This document shows, one piece after another, positions 15,050-23,958 of a stretch of 64,000 nucleotides of DNA; position 1 is the first letter of the stretch; the number at the start of each line of letters is the position of its first letter. This stretch comes from Salinispora arenicola (lineage in GTDB: Bacteria > Actinomycetota > Actinomycetes > Mycobacteriales > Micromonosporaceae). The stretch is from NCBI RefSeq assembly GCF_006716065.1, contig NZ_VFOL01000001.1:2294001-2358000 (forward strand). Reading direction: 5' to 3'. Under the pieces are notes generated by a model that had not been told where the DNA came from, ran no database searches, and was given only the letters and a program-made list of their open reading frames with translations. Made by a program: the position numbers and the translations under genes.

Positions 15050-16699
15050 ATGCGGAGCACGATGATGGACGCCCCCCTCCAGGTATCCCGGATCCTTGGC
15101 CACGGCTCCACCGTGCACAGCACGGCCGAGGTGGTCACCTGGACCGGTGCCGAGCCCCGCCGGATGACCTACGCCGACGTGGGGCGCTTGTCCGCCCAGT
15201 TGGCGCATGCGCTGCGCGACGAGTGCGGCGTGACCGGTGACGAGCGGGTCGCCACCTTCCTGTGGAACAACACTGAGCATCTGGTGGCGTACTTCGCGGT
15301 GCCGAGCATGGGTGCGGTGCTGCACACACTCAACATCCGGCTCCTTCCGGACCAGGTGGCATACATCGCCAACCACGCCGAGGACCGGGTGATGCTGGTC
15401 GACACGACACTGATCCCCCTGCTGGCGAAGGCCATCGGCGACATGACCACCGTCCGGCACGTGGTGGTCGTCGGCAACGGTGACCCCGCCCCGCTGGTCG
15501 CGGCGGCCGGTGACCGGATCTCCGTGCATCACTGGGACACCCTGCTGGCCGGTAGACCGGACACCTACGACTGGCCGGACGTGGACGAACGGTCCGCCGC
15601 CGCGCTCTGCTACACGTCCGGCACCACCGGTAACCCCAAGGGGGTGGCCTACTCGCACCGCTCGATCTACCTGCATTCGCTTCAGGTCTGCATGCCGGAG
15701 TCGTTCAGTCTCGGGCCGCGGGACCGGGTGTTGGCGATCGTGCCGATGTTCCATGCCATGTCCTGGGGTCTGCCCTACGCGGCATTCCTCTCCGGCGGAT
15801 CGCTGGTCCTGCCGGACCGGTTCCTCCAGGCCGCCCCGATCGCCGAGATGATCGCCGCCGAGCGACCCACCGTCGCCGGTGCCGTCCCCACCATCTGGAC
15901 CGATCTGCTCGCGCACCTGGACAGCCACGACGTCGACACCGCCTCCCTGGGGGAGGTGATCGTCGGCGGGTCGGCCTGTCCGCCGGCACTGATGCACGCG
16001 TTCGAGGAGCGGCACAACATCCGGATCATCCACGCGTGGGGCATGACCGAGACCTCTCCGCTCGGTTCGGTGGCCCGCCCGCCGGTCGGCGTCGACCGCG
16101 AGCAGGCGTGGCGGTACCGCTACACGCAGGGGCGCGTCCCCGCCGGGGTGGAGGCTCGGATCGTCGGCCCGGAGGGCGTGCCGCTGGCCGCCGACGGGAC
16201 GTCCGTGGGTGAGCTGGAGGTCCGTGGGCCCTGGGTGACCGGGCGGTACGTCGGCGACGAGGCCCCGGACGAGGACACGTTCCGGGACGGCTGGCTACGT
16301 ACGGGTGATGTCGGCACCCTCTCCCCGGACGGCTACCTGACGCTGACCGACCGCGCCAAGGATGTGATCAAGTCCGGCGGGGAGTGGATCTCGTCGGTGG
16401 AGTTGGAGAATGCCTTGATGGCACACCCGGACGTGGTCGAAGCCTGCGTGGTCGGCGTACCGGACCAGCGTTGGGGCGAGCGGCCACTGGCCACTGTGGT
16501 GCTACGGGAGGGCGCGACGGTGGGAGCCGAGCAGCTGCGGGAATTCCTCGCCGGTTCGGTGGCCCGCTGGCAGCTGCCCGAGCGCTGGGCGGTCATCGAC
16601 GCCGTGCCGAGGACCAGCGTGGGCAAGTTCGACAAGAAGGCGGTCCGGTCCCGGTACGCCGAGGGGGACCTTGCCGTTCGAGAGCTGACCGCCCCTTAG
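15050..16699 (+). CDS. Long-chain fatty acid-CoA ligase
   Basis: A 549-residue acyl-adenylate-forming enzyme that activates a fatty acid with ATP and CoA. The P-loop YTSGTTGNPKGV is at about residues 188-199. MTETSPLGS is the substrate and adenine motif, and GWLRTGDVGTLSPDGYLTLTDRAKDVIKSGGEW spans the hinge region. TSVGKFDKKAV carries the C-terminal catalytic lysine. It belongs to the FadD group that lacks fused domains. No ribosome binding site is visible before ATG 15050, so the mRNA may be nearly leaderless. A 13-bp hairpin ends the gene. Confidence 0.93.
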   Translation: MRSTMMDAPLQVSRILGHGSTVHSTAEVVTWTGAEPRRMTYADVGRLSAQLAHALRDECGVTGDERVATFLWNNTEHLVAYFAVPSMGAVLHTLNIRLLPDQVAYIANHAEDRVMLVDTTLIPLLAKAIGDMTTVRHVVVVGNGDPAPLVAAAGDRISVHHWDTLLAGRPDTYDWPDVDERSAAALCYTSGTTGNPKGVAYSHRSIYLHSLQVCMPESFSLGPRDRVLAIVPMFHAMSWGLPYAAFLSGGSLVLPDRFLQAAPIAEMIAAERPTVAGAVPTIWTDLLAHLDSHDVDTASLGEVIVGGSACPPALMHAFEERHNIRIIHAWGMTETSPLGSVARPPVGVDREQAWRYRYTQGRVPAGVEARIVGPEGVPLAADGTSVGELEVRGPWVTGRYVGDEAPDEDTFRDGWLRTGDVGTLSPDGYLTLTDRAKDVIKSGGEWISSVELENALMAHPDVVEACVVGVPDQRWGERPLATVVLREGATVGAEQLREFLAGSVARWQLPERWAVIDAVPRTSVGKFDKKAVRSRYAEGDLAVRELTAP

Positions 16700-16725
16700 C
16701 GGTTCCACCGCTGTCGTGATCTGGG

Positions 16726-16760
16726 GGCGGCCCCGGCGTTCGCACCGCGCCGGGGCCGCC
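16726..16760 (+). terminator. Terminator hairpin after the acyl-CoA ligase
   Basis: A perfect 13-bp stem (16726-16738 with 16748-16760) with a 9-base loop starts 27 bases after the stop. There is no T-tract. Confidence 0.8.
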
Positions 16761-16889
16761 CGCTCACGCGGGGCGACCCGCACCGTCATTCTCGCGAGGA
16801 CGATTCGCCTCTGTCCTCGATACCTGGGAACTCGATACCGGGGGAGGACGCCGTGACGCCGGGGGGAGGATGCCCGGCTCGATCCGTGG

Positions 16890-17903
16890 TCACCGGTCGT
16901 CCGTGGTGTTGATCAACACCTTGCCGACCGTCCCCTCCTCCACCGCCTGGTGCGCCGCGCCGGCCGCCGTCAACGGGTAGTGGTGCAGCGGCAGCCCCGC
17001 CTCCTCACCCACCCGGACGCCACCCTGCTCCACCGCCGCCGCCACATCCACGACCGCCTGCGCTTTCGCGGCCTTCGGCGCGGTGTAGACCAGGACGAAC
17101 TGCCAGCGGGCGTTCAAGGCCATGAGCGGCCGGACCGGCAGGGCCACCTCGCCGCCCCCGTCGTCGGCGTACACACACACCGCGCCGCCGGTCCGAAGGA
17201 GCTGCACATCGGTGTCACTGTTGCGCGTGGAGACCTCGACGATCGCGTGGACGCCCTCCGGTGCGATCTTGCGGACCTCCGCCACCACGTCCTGTTCCCG
17301 GTAGTTGACCACGAGGTCGGCCCCGGCCGCCGCCGCGAGCTTCCCCTTCTCCGCGCTGCTCACCGTGGCGATGACGCAGGCGTCCGCCCAGCGCGCGAGC
17401 TGGATCGCCGCGTTGCCCACCGCGCCCGCTCCACCCTGCACCAGCACGGTGTGGTCAGCGAGCGCCCCCGCGTGCAGCGCGTCCGGCAGGTACTCACCGG
17501 CGGTCAGGCACCGGTGCGCGGTCAGGAACGGAATGCCCAGGCACGCGCCGAGGTCGAAGGAGACGGCACCGAGGCGGACGGCCTGCCGGGCGGGGAGCAC
17601 CGTGTACTCGGCGGTCGTTCCCCAGGGCCGCTGCCAGGCGGCCTCCCACACCCAGACGCGTTCGCCGATGAGGGACCGGTCCACGCCCTCGCCGACCGCC
17701 TCGATGACACCCGCACCGTCCTGGCCGGGCGTCTGCCAGCCGGCCGGCAGCTGGCCGTGTCGTCGTGCCTTCCAGTCCGTCGGGTTCACTCCCGCGACCG
17801 CCATCCGGACCAGCACCTCGCCGGCCCCGGGCTCGGGCACCGGCCGGTCGACCGGTCGCAGCACCGTGGCGTCGCCGGTGCGCTCGTACACGATCGCTTT
17901 CAT
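16890..17903 (-). CDS. NADPH:quinone oxidoreductase, zinc-independent MDR family
   Basis: A 337-residue medium-chain dehydrogenase/reductase. It starts MKAIVYERTGDATVLRPVD, with VAGVNPTDWKARRG-like and PGQDGAGVIEAVGEGV segments of the GroES-like fold. The nucleotide-binding motif VLVQGGAGAVGNAAIQLARW is followed by STRNSD. No structural zinc cysteine cluster is present, which places it with quinone oxidoreductases. The ribosome binding site AAGGAGAC is clear. It lies 9 bases downstream of the HAD gene, so the two probably share a transcript. Confidence 0.88.
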   Translation of the reverse strand: MKAIVYERTGDATVLRPVDRPVPEPGAGEVLVRMAVAGVNPTDWKARRHGQLPAGWQTPGQDGAGVIEAVGEGVDRSLIGERVWVWEAAWQRPWGTTAEYTVLPARQAVRLGAVSFDLGACLGIPFLTAHRCLTAGEYLPDALHAGALADHTVLVQGGAGAVGNAAIQLARWADACVIATVSSAEKGKLAAAAGADLVVNYREQDVVAEVRKIAPEGVHAIVEVSTRNSDTDVQLLRTGGAVCVYADDGGGEVALPVRPLMALNARWQFVLVYTAPKAAKAQAVVDVAAAVEQGGVRVGEEAGLPLHHYPLTAAGAAHQAVEEGTVGKVLINTTDDR

Positions 17904-17912
17904 GCCGTCTCC

Positions 17913-18614
17913 TTAGCTGCGCTGTTGGTCTGCCGTGTCCGGCCGTTGCTCGCCCCTGCCGCCGTGGGCCGTCGCCACGATCTCCGGCGTCAGCTCGTCG
18001 ATCGAGGAGAGCACCACCCCGGCGAGCCGCTCGGCGTCCGGTTCCAGTGGGTACGCCCCGTGCGGTACCGCCACCACGGCCATCCCCGCGGCAGCCGCGG
18101 ACCGTACACCGTTGGCGGAGTCCTCGATCGCGACACAGTGGGCCGGGTCGACGCCGAGCCGCGCGGCGACCGCCAGGTAGACGTCCGGGGCTGGCTTGCC
18201 GTGCGCCGTCTGCTCGGTCGACAGCGTCGCGCCGAACGTGTCGCTGAGCCCGGTCGCGTCCAGCGCCGCCCGGATCAGCTGGGTCGGCGAGGAACTGGCC
18301 AGGCCCAGCGGCCAGCGCCCGGCCGTCCGCCGTACGACATCGACGGCGCCGCTGATCAGCGGTACGCGTTGCGCGTACCGCCGAGACATGTCCGCCACCA
18401 CCTCGGTGGCGACCTGCTCGGCCGTCCGGTCGACACCCAGTTCCCCGCTCAGATAGCGGGACCACTCGCCGGTGCTCATGCCCATCAGCCGGCGCTGTGA
18501 GTCGGCCTGCCACGTGCCGCCGTGCGCCGCCACGTACGCCCGCCGGACCTCCTCCCAGACCGGCTCGGAGTCCACGATCACGCCGTCCAGGTCGAAGATC
18601 ACCGCAGCCACCAT
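17913..18614 (-). CDS. HAD-family phosphatase / phosphoglucomutase-like
   Basis: A 233-residue haloacid dehalogenase hydrolase. FDLDGVIVDSEPVW contains the nucleophile and acid Asp pair. GLASSSPTQLIRAALD supplies the Ser/Thr motif, HGKPAPDVYLAVA the lysine, and CVAIEDSANGVRSAAAAGM the metal-binding acidic pair. This cap-type subgroup includes beta-phosphoglucomutase and sugar-phosphate phosphatases; the substrate cannot be fixed. An in-frame GTG three bases downstream (18611) has better spacing from the GGAGG site and may be the true start. Confidence 0.88.
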   Translation of the reverse strand: MVAAVIFDLDGVIVDSEPVWEEVRRAYVAAHGGTWQADSQRRLMGMSTGEWSRYLSGELGVDRTAEQVATEVVADMSRRYAQRVPLISGAVDVVRRTAGRWPLGLASSSPTQLIRAALDATGLSDTFGATLSTEQTAHGKPAPDVYLAVAARLGVDPAHCVAIEDSANGVRSAAAAGMAVVAVPHGAYPLEPDAERLAGVVLSSIDELTPEIVATAHGGRGEQRPDTADQQRS

Positions 18615-18650
18615 GCCTCCATCCTGCCGGACCGGGTCGGCGGTGCCGGG

Positions 18651-19505
18651 TCAACCCAGGGGCGGCAGGCCGATCGGATTGTCCGGCGGGATGATGGTAT
18701 GCCCCGTACGGACCATCGGTTCGAGTAGTTCCCTGACCCGAGCGGTGCGCTCCGGGCCGAGTGCCTGCCACGGTCGGGTCGCCGCCGCGTCGGTGGCGTC
18801 CTCGACGGCGCCGAACCCATCCCGCCCCCGCTCGGTTGGCGCGCCGTCGGTGGTCAGCCAACCCCGGTCGTGGAGCCGGCCGCGGGCTGCTGCCCACTCC
18901 TCCTCGGTCCAGCCGCGGCCGAGCAGGTTGGCCGCGCGCATCCCCACCGCGACCCGCCAGGCCAGCGTCTCGACCGGATCGAGGTCCGCCGCGACCAGCG
19001 CGGCGACATGCCCGTCTCCGCGGTGCTCTCGCAGGACCGTCGCCGCCTGCCAGAGCCGGGCGAGTGGGTATTCGCCGCGTGGCAGCGCCGCGTTCGCCGC
19101 CCCCAGCACCCGGCCGGCCCCCTCGACCTCGACCGCGGCGGTCTCCAACAGGTCGGCGGTCTCCGTGAGGTGTGACTCGGGCAGCTCGTAGGTGAGTTCG
19201 GCGAGGGCCTGGACGGCGCCGGTGAGCCGGGCGCGCAGGGCCTCCTCCGGGGACGCCAGTTTCCAGACCGCGGGCAGGGCGCGCTGCACCATGTGTGGGG
19301 CGAAGTGGTAGAACGCCGCGGCCACCGGTGCCGCGGTGATGGCACCGAGCGGCGCGGACCGACCGGCGAAGTAGCCCCGCCAGTAGCCGCGTAGCCCGGC
19401 CGCCTCGTACGCGGCGCGGGCTCGGGGATGGAAGTACGTCACCGCGTGGACCGGCTCGAAGTGGATCCACATCAACCGGGCTACCCGCCCCGCGTCGCCT
19501 GTCAT
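18651..19505 (-). CDS. SCO6745-family protein
   Basis: A 284-residue protein of an actinobacterial family known by its Streptomyces member SCO6745. The first half contains RLMWIHFEPVHAVTYFHPRAR, a conserved opening, and an all-helical body. The second half has a winged-helix-like segment, RGRLHDRGWLTTDGAPTERGRD. The function is not established. A GGAGG site lies 6 bases before ATG 19505. It lies 36 bases upstream of the HAD gene on the same strand and could head an operon with the HAD and quinone oxidoreductase genes. Confidence 0.85.
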   Translation of the reverse strand: MTGDAGRVARLMWIHFEPVHAVTYFHPRARAAYEAAGLRGYWRGYFAGRSAPLGAITAAPVAAAFYHFAPHMVQRALPAVWKLASPEEALRARLTGAVQALAELTYELPESHLTETADLLETAAVEVEGAGRVLGAANAALPRGEYPLARLWQAATVLREHRGDGHVAALVAADLDPVETLAWRVAVGMRAANLLGRGWTEEEWAAARGRLHDRGWLTTDGAPTERGRDGFGAVEDATDAAATRPWQALGPERTARVRELLEPMVRTGHTIIPPDNPIGLPPLG

Positions 19506-19650
19506 GCGCGCCTCCGCGTCCGTTCCGGCCCCGGGGACGGGTGCCGCCCCCCGGTTCGACGAACCTACTGCCGGTGGGTGACGGGTCGGAAGCCCGCTGT
19601 GGGCAACCGCACCGTCGAAAGGGGGGCGACGCCCGGGACGGTCCGGCCGG

Positions 19651-20295
19651 TCACTCGACGCCGAGCACGTCCACGACGAAGCGCAGTGGGCCGGCCGGCC
19701 TGCCGCCGGCCGGCTCGGTGCCGTAGGCCAGCTCGGCGGGGATGTCCAGCTGCACCCGGCTGCCGATGGTCACACCGACCAGGCCCTGGTCCCAGCCCGG
19801 GATCACCGCGCCGACACCGATCGGGAAGGTCGCCGGCTGCCCACGTGACCAGGAGGAGTCGAACTCCTCACCGTCGCCGTAGAGGACGCCGACGTAGTTG
19901 GCGATGATCGATTGACCGGATTCCACCTTGGGGCCGGTGCCCTCGATCAGTGGGGTGACGACGAGTTCGCTCAGCTCACCCTCGCCCGCCGTCACGGTCG
20001 GTGCGGTGTTCAGCGCGGGGTCGGCCCCTTCCGGAAGTTCGACGCCCTCGCCGCCCCCAGCCGGGGCGGAGGCAGCCGCCGACGGGGTGCCCGCCGCCGC
20101 CGGTTCCGTCTCATCGTCGTCCCCTGGCGCGACCAGCACGAACACGGTGACCAGAATCGCCACCACGGCAACCCCGGCGAGACCGCCGGCCCAGGCCTGC
20201 CGACGCCGCTTCGCTTCGGCCGCCTTCTGCGCGGCGAGCTGCGCGGCCAACCGCCGCTCCGACTTCTGTGCCCGGTTCTGCGTCCGCTCGCTCAC
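19651..20295 (-). CDS. FKBP-type peptidyl-prolyl cis-trans isomerase, membrane anchored
   Basis: A 214-residue protein with a basic coiled N-terminus (about residues 1-35), one membrane helix (WAGGLAGVAVVAILVTVFVL), an A/E/G-rich linker and a C-terminal FKBP domain. The FKBP signature is SGQSIIANYVGVLYGDGEEF followed by IPGWDQGLVGVTIGSRVQLDIPAELAYG, with the usual aromatic pocket residues. It accelerates proline isomerization, presumably outside the membrane on secreted proteins. GTG at 20295 has GGGAGTC 8 bases upstream and is preferred over the codon at 20331. Confidence 0.9.
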   Translation of the reverse strand: MSERTQNRAQKSERRLAAQLAAQKAAEAKRRRQAWAGGLAGVAVVAILVTVFVLVAPGDDDETEPAAAGTPSAAASAPAGGGEGVELPEGADPALNTAPTVTAGEGELSELVVTPLIEGTGPKVESGQSIIANYVGVLYGDGEEFDSSWSRGQPATFPIGVGAVIPGWDQGLVGVTIGSRVQLDIPAELAYGTEPAGGRPAGPLRFVVDVLGVE

Positions 20296-20459
20296 GGCGT
20301 CGACTCCCTGTTCGAGGTGGGTGGCCGGCATCGAGTGCCGGAGGAAGGCCGACGCACACGGTACCCGCCCGGGTCCTCGAGGTGCAGGTGCTGGACGCCC
20401 GGATGTAGACAGGTGACCGGTATCTACGTGTTGTGTCCGGTTGTCATCGACGACGGCGC

Positions 20460-21494
20460 TCAGGCCGTTTTGCGGGTGGTCTTCTTGGCGGCCGCCTTCT
20501 TGGCCGGCTCCGCCTTCTGCCCCGCGGCCTTCTTGCCGGTCGCCGCTTTCTTATCGGCTGTCTTCTTCCCGGCCGTCTTCGCGGACGCGCCCTTGTCGTT
20601 CCTCTTGCCGGCGGCTTTTTTGGGTGGGGCCTTCTGCTCGGCCGCTTTTCGCTGCGCCGAACGCGCCGCCGAGATCGGTGTCGGTTCGCCCGCCCCCCGG
20701 CCGGTGGGCTTCTCGCCACGCGCTGCCTGGGCCCGCTCCACGGATGCCTTCAGCGCCGCCATCAGGTCCACCGCCGCCGCCGGAGCCTCTTCAGCCTCCT
20801 CCGGTTGCACGACCTCGCGGCCCTCCACCTTCGCGTCGATCACTTCCTGTAGGGCGGCCCGGTAGTCGTCGGTGAAGACGTCCGGTTGGAAGTCACCCGC
20901 CATCGAGTCGATCAGGGAACTGGCCATCGCCAGTTCCGGGGGCCGGACCTTCAGGTCCTCGTCGAGGAAGCCGAAGTCCGGCTTCCGGATCTCGTCGGGC
21001 CACAACATCGTGTTGAGCAGCAGCACCCCCTGGTGGACCCGGAGCGTCGCGAGTTGCTCGCGTTGGCGGATCGCCACCTTGACGATGGCCACGCGCTCGG
21101 AGTCGGTCAGCGCGTTGCGCAGCAACACGTAGGGTTTGGTGGCGGTGCCCTCCGGTTCGAGAAAGTACGACTTGTTGTAGAGGATCGGGTCGACCTGCTC
21201 GGCGGGGACGAACTCCAGCACGTCGATGGCCCGTGAGGTGTTCAGCGGCAGGTCCGCGAAGTCGTCGTCGGTGAGGATGACCAACTCGCCGCCGCCGATG
21301 TCGTATCCCTTGGCGATGTCGTCGTAGCTGACCTCCTCGCCACAGACCTGGCAGGTGCGCTTGTAGCGGATCCGGCCACCATCGTCCCGGTGCACCTGGT
21401 GGAACCGAATGTCTTTCTCCTCGGTTGCCGAATACAGTTTCACGCCGATCGAGACGAGCCCAAACGACACGGCTCCTTTCCAGATGGCCCGCAT
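20460..21494 (-). CDS. Ku protein, non-homologous end joining
   Basis: A 344-residue bacterial Ku homodimer subunit that binds broken DNA ends and recruits ligase. The Ku core runs to about residue 255: MRAIWKGAVSFGLVSIGVKLYSAT at the start, a CQVC segment, then PILYNKSYFLEP and PYVLLRNAL. The last ~90 residues are a lysine- and alanine-rich basic tail (AAKKTTRKTA at the end) that often tunes DNA binding or threading. An AAAGGAGC site precedes ATG 21494. It is divergent from the ligase gene with 85 bases between starts, which places all end-joining genes together. Confidence 0.95.
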   Translation of the reverse strand: MRAIWKGAVSFGLVSIGVKLYSATEEKDIRFHQVHRDDGGRIRYKRTCQVCGEEVSYDDIAKGYDIGGGELVILTDDDFADLPLNTSRAIDVLEFVPAEQVDPILYNKSYFLEPEGTATKPYVLLRNALTDSERVAIVKVAIRQREQLATLRVHQGVLLLNTMLWPDEIRKPDFGFLDEDLKVRPPELAMASSLIDSMAGDFQPDVFTDDYRAALQEVIDAKVEGREVVQPEEAEEAPAAAVDLMAALKASVERAQAARGEKPTGRGAGEPTPISAARSAQRKAAEQKAPPKKAAGKRNDKGASAKTAGKKTADKKAATGKKAAGQKAEPAKKAAAKKTTRKTA

Positions 21495-21579
21495 CCTGCG
21501 CTCCTTTCGCCGGTATCGACCATGTTCCCATCTGCTGGAACCGGGCGCGAGGAGTTCCGGATGCGATTAGAGTCGGTTT

Positions 21580-22521
21580 GTGCCCGGCGTGCCGCCCAAG
21601 CCGATGCTCGCGATGACCGGGGAGTTGCCGGCGGGTGCCGGCTGGGCGTACGAGTTCAAGTGGGACGGGATACGCGCCCTGGCTGACCTCTCCGGCGGCC
21701 GACGACACGTGTACGCCCGTTCCGGCGTCGAGATCACCGTCGCCTACCCGGAACTGGCGGGCCTGCCCGCGCAGGTGGACAACGCACTCCTTGATGGCGA
21801 GGTGGTGCTTTTTGGTGCCGCTGGGCAGCCGTCGTTCACGGCGCTCGCCGAGCGGATGCACGTCCGGGAGTCGGGTCGGGCCGCGAGGCTGGCGGCGACG
21901 CTGCCCGTCACGTACCTGATCTTCGACCTGCTACGCCTCGATGGTGTCGACCTGACCGGCCACTCGTGGCAACAACGGCGGGCCGCCCTGGACGGGTTGG
22001 GGCTGGCCGGCCCACGATGGGCGGTTCCCCCGGTCTTCTGGGACGGCCCGGCCACCTACCAGGCGGCGGGGGAGCACGGTCTGGAGGGGGTGATGGCCAA
22101 GCGGATCGGTTCGATCTATCGGCCGGGTACCCGGTCGCCGGACTGGGTCAAGGTCAAGTTGGAGGTGACCGGCGACTTCGTCGTGGGTGGCTGGCGGCCG
22201 GGAGCGCGCCGGCTTGGCGGACTGTTGGTCGGGGTGCCCCGGCCCGACGGCCGACTCACGTTCCGGGGGCGGGTCGGCGGTGGCATCGGCGCGGCGTTGG
22301 AGCGGGAACTGCTGCGCGAGTTGGAACCGCTGCGTGCGGCCGGTTCACCCTTCGCCGGGGACCTACCCCGCGAGGACGCCCGGACCGCGGTCTGGGTGTC
22401 ACCCCGGGTCGTGGTGGAGGTCAAGTACGGCCAGCTCACCCCGGACGGGCGACTGCGTTTCCCGCGGGTGCTGCGGTTACGTCCGGACAAACCCGCCGAG
22501 GAGGTCGACGATGCCGGCTGA
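21580..22521 (+). CDS. ATP-dependent DNA ligase, LigD ligase-domain type
   Basis: A 313-residue ATP-dependent ligase that seals nicks by an adenylated lysine. K27 in EFKWDGIRAL is the nucleophile. RSGVEIT and LLDGEVV are further nucleotidyltransferase motifs, and GLEGVMAKR and GTRSPDWVKVK complete them. An OB-fold domain follows from about residue 200. It is a stand-alone ligase: the phosphoesterase and polymerase domains of fused LigD are absent. The start GTG 21580 has no ribosome binding site, but a TTAGAGT hexamer-like element ends about 6 bases upstream, which fits leaderless transcription. It overlaps the polymerase gene. Confidence 0.92.
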   Translation: MPGVPPKPMLAMTGELPAGAGWAYEFKWDGIRALADLSGGRRHVYARSGVEITVAYPELAGLPAQVDNALLDGEVVLFGAAGQPSFTALAERMHVRESGRAARLAATLPVTYLIFDLLRLDGVDLTGHSWQQRRAALDGLGLAGPRWAVPPVFWDGPATYQAAGEHGLEGVMAKRIGSIYRPGTRSPDWVKVKLEVTGDFVVGGWRPGARRLGGLLVGVPRPDGRLTFRGRVGGGIGAALERELLRELEPLRAAGSPFAGDLPREDARTAVWVSPRVVVEVKYGQLTPDGRLRFPRVLRLRPDKPAEEVDDAG

Positions 22522-23422
22522 CCGGCTCCGGGTCGAGGTGGCCGGCCGTACCCTGGAGTTGTCTAATCTGGACAAGGTGCTCTACCCGGCGGCTGGGTTC
22601 ACCAAGGGTGAGGTGATCGACTACTACACCCGGGTGGCTCCGGTGCTCCTGCCGCACTTGTCCGACCGGGCACTGACCCGGATCCGTTTCCCGAACGGCG
22701 TCGACGGTGGCTCGTTTTTCGAGAAGAACGCTCCGGCGGCGACACCGAGCTGGGTGCGTACCGAGACGTTGCCTGCCCCTGGTTCGACGAAGGGGCGGGA
22801 GAGCATCGACTACGTGGTCGCCGACGAGCTTCCCACCCTGGTCTGGTTGGCCAATCTCGCCGCCCTGGAACTGCACACACCCCAGTGGCGAATCGGGGCC
22901 TACCCGGACATGATGGTTGTCGACCTCGACCCGGGCCCACCGGCCGGCCTACGGCAGTGCTGTCGGGTGGCGCTGTTGATGCGGGACCGGCTCGCTGACG
23001 ATGGAATCGACTCGTATCCGAAAACCTCGGGGAAGAAGGGCATGCAGCTCTCCTGCCCGATCGCCGGAACCCAACCGGCCGACGTCGTGTCCGGCTACGC
23101 CCGACGGATCGCCCAGGAGCTGGAGCGGGCCAGTCCGAAGCTGATCGTGTCCAAGATGGCGCGGAAGCTGCGAGCGGGCAAGGTCTTCATCGACTGGAGC
23201 CAGAACAGTGCGGCGAAGACGACGGTCGCGCCGTACTCGTTGCGCGCTCAACCGGTGCCGTCGGTGTCCACCCCGCTGACCTGGACCGAGGTGGAGGCCG
23301 GTGGGGCCGGCAAACGGCCGTCGGTCAGGCCGTACACGGCGGCCGAGGTGCTCACCCGGGTTGCGGAGCAGGGCGACCTGCTCGCCCCGCTCCTTACCGG
23401 CGGCCCCGAGCTGCCGGGATAG
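22511..23422 (+). CDS. LigD-type polymerase/primase domain protein, end joining
   Basis: A 303-residue archaeo-eukaryotic primase-type polymerase that fills gaps during end joining, usually with ribonucleotides. The catalytic Asp pair is D138-L-D140 in VVDLDPG. Other motifs are TRIRFPNGVDG, FFEKNAP, SGKKGMQL and KTTVAPYSLR. It starts 11 bases before the end of the ligase gene, so translation is coupled and the two domains are made in near equal amounts from one transcript. This is a split version of the fused mycobacterial or Pseudomonas LigD. Confidence 0.92.
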   Translation: MPADRLRVEVAGRTLELSNLDKVLYPAAGFTKGEVIDYYTRVAPVLLPHLSDRALTRIRFPNGVDGGSFFEKNAPAATPSWVRTETLPAPGSTKGRESIDYVVADELPTLVWLANLAALELHTPQWRIGAYPDMMVVDLDPGPPAGLRQCCRVALLMRDRLADDGIDSYPKTSGKKGMQLSCPIAGTQPADVVSGYARRIAQELERASPKLIVSKMARKLRAGKVFIDWSQNSAAKTTVAPYSLRAQPVPSVSTPLTWTEVEAGGAGKRPSVRPYTAAEVLTRVAEQGDLLAPLLTGGPELPG

Positions 23423-23510
23423 GGAAGGGCGCCTGCGGTGGGACGGCGACCCGCTGTCCGACCCGGCCGCCCGCGACGGCGCCGTGCGCGACCACCGTCC
23501 CCGGCGTCGG

Positions 23511-23921
23511 TCAGTCCGGGCCGATGACGCAGAACTCGTTGCCGGCCGGGTCGGTCAGGACTCGGGTCGTCCACTCACCGGCATCGGTCACACTGACCTG
23601 TTGGGCGCCGGCGGCGAGCATCTGTTGCGTCAGTGGTCGCGCGTGGTCGACGAAGAGGTCGAGGTGGGCGCGCGCCTTGCCGGTCTTGGGCTCGGGGACC
23701 TGCTGGAACGTCAGGTGTGGCGGGCCCGCCACGTGCTCCGGGCAGTCGACCGTGACATAGGTGCTTCCTTCGGCGTGCGGTCGCCGTTGATAGCCGAGAA
23801 ACCGTTCCCAGAACGCCGCTGCCAAGGCCGCATCGGGACAGTCGATGGTGATACCGATTCGGTGGGGGGAGGCGAGGAAGGTCCTGTCCGCACGCGTCGT
23901 TGGTGGTGGTACGGCGTTCAT
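23511..23921 (-). CDS. VOC-family protein, glyoxalase-like
   Basis: A 136-residue vicinal-oxygen-chelate protein with two beta-alpha-beta-beta-beta units: HRIGITIDCPDAALAAAFWERFLGYQ and then KARAHLDLFVDHARPLTQQMLAAGA, ending TDPAGNEFCVIGPD. Metal ligand residues typical of active glyoxalases (H, E) are only partly visible, so an enzymatic role is not certain. An AAAGGATCGG site precedes the ATG. It shares its strand with the LLM oxidoreductase gene, 37 bases apart. Confidence 0.85.
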   Translation of the reverse strand: MNAVPPPTTRADRTFLASPHRIGITIDCPDAALAAAFWERFLGYQRRPHAEGSTYVTVDCPEHVAGPPHLTFQQVPEPKTGKARAHLDLFVDHARPLTQQMLAAGAQQVSVTDAGEWTTRVLTDPAGNEFCVIGPD

Positions 23922-23958
23922 GCTGTTCCGATCCTTTCAACCAGCACGGTTCGATGGG

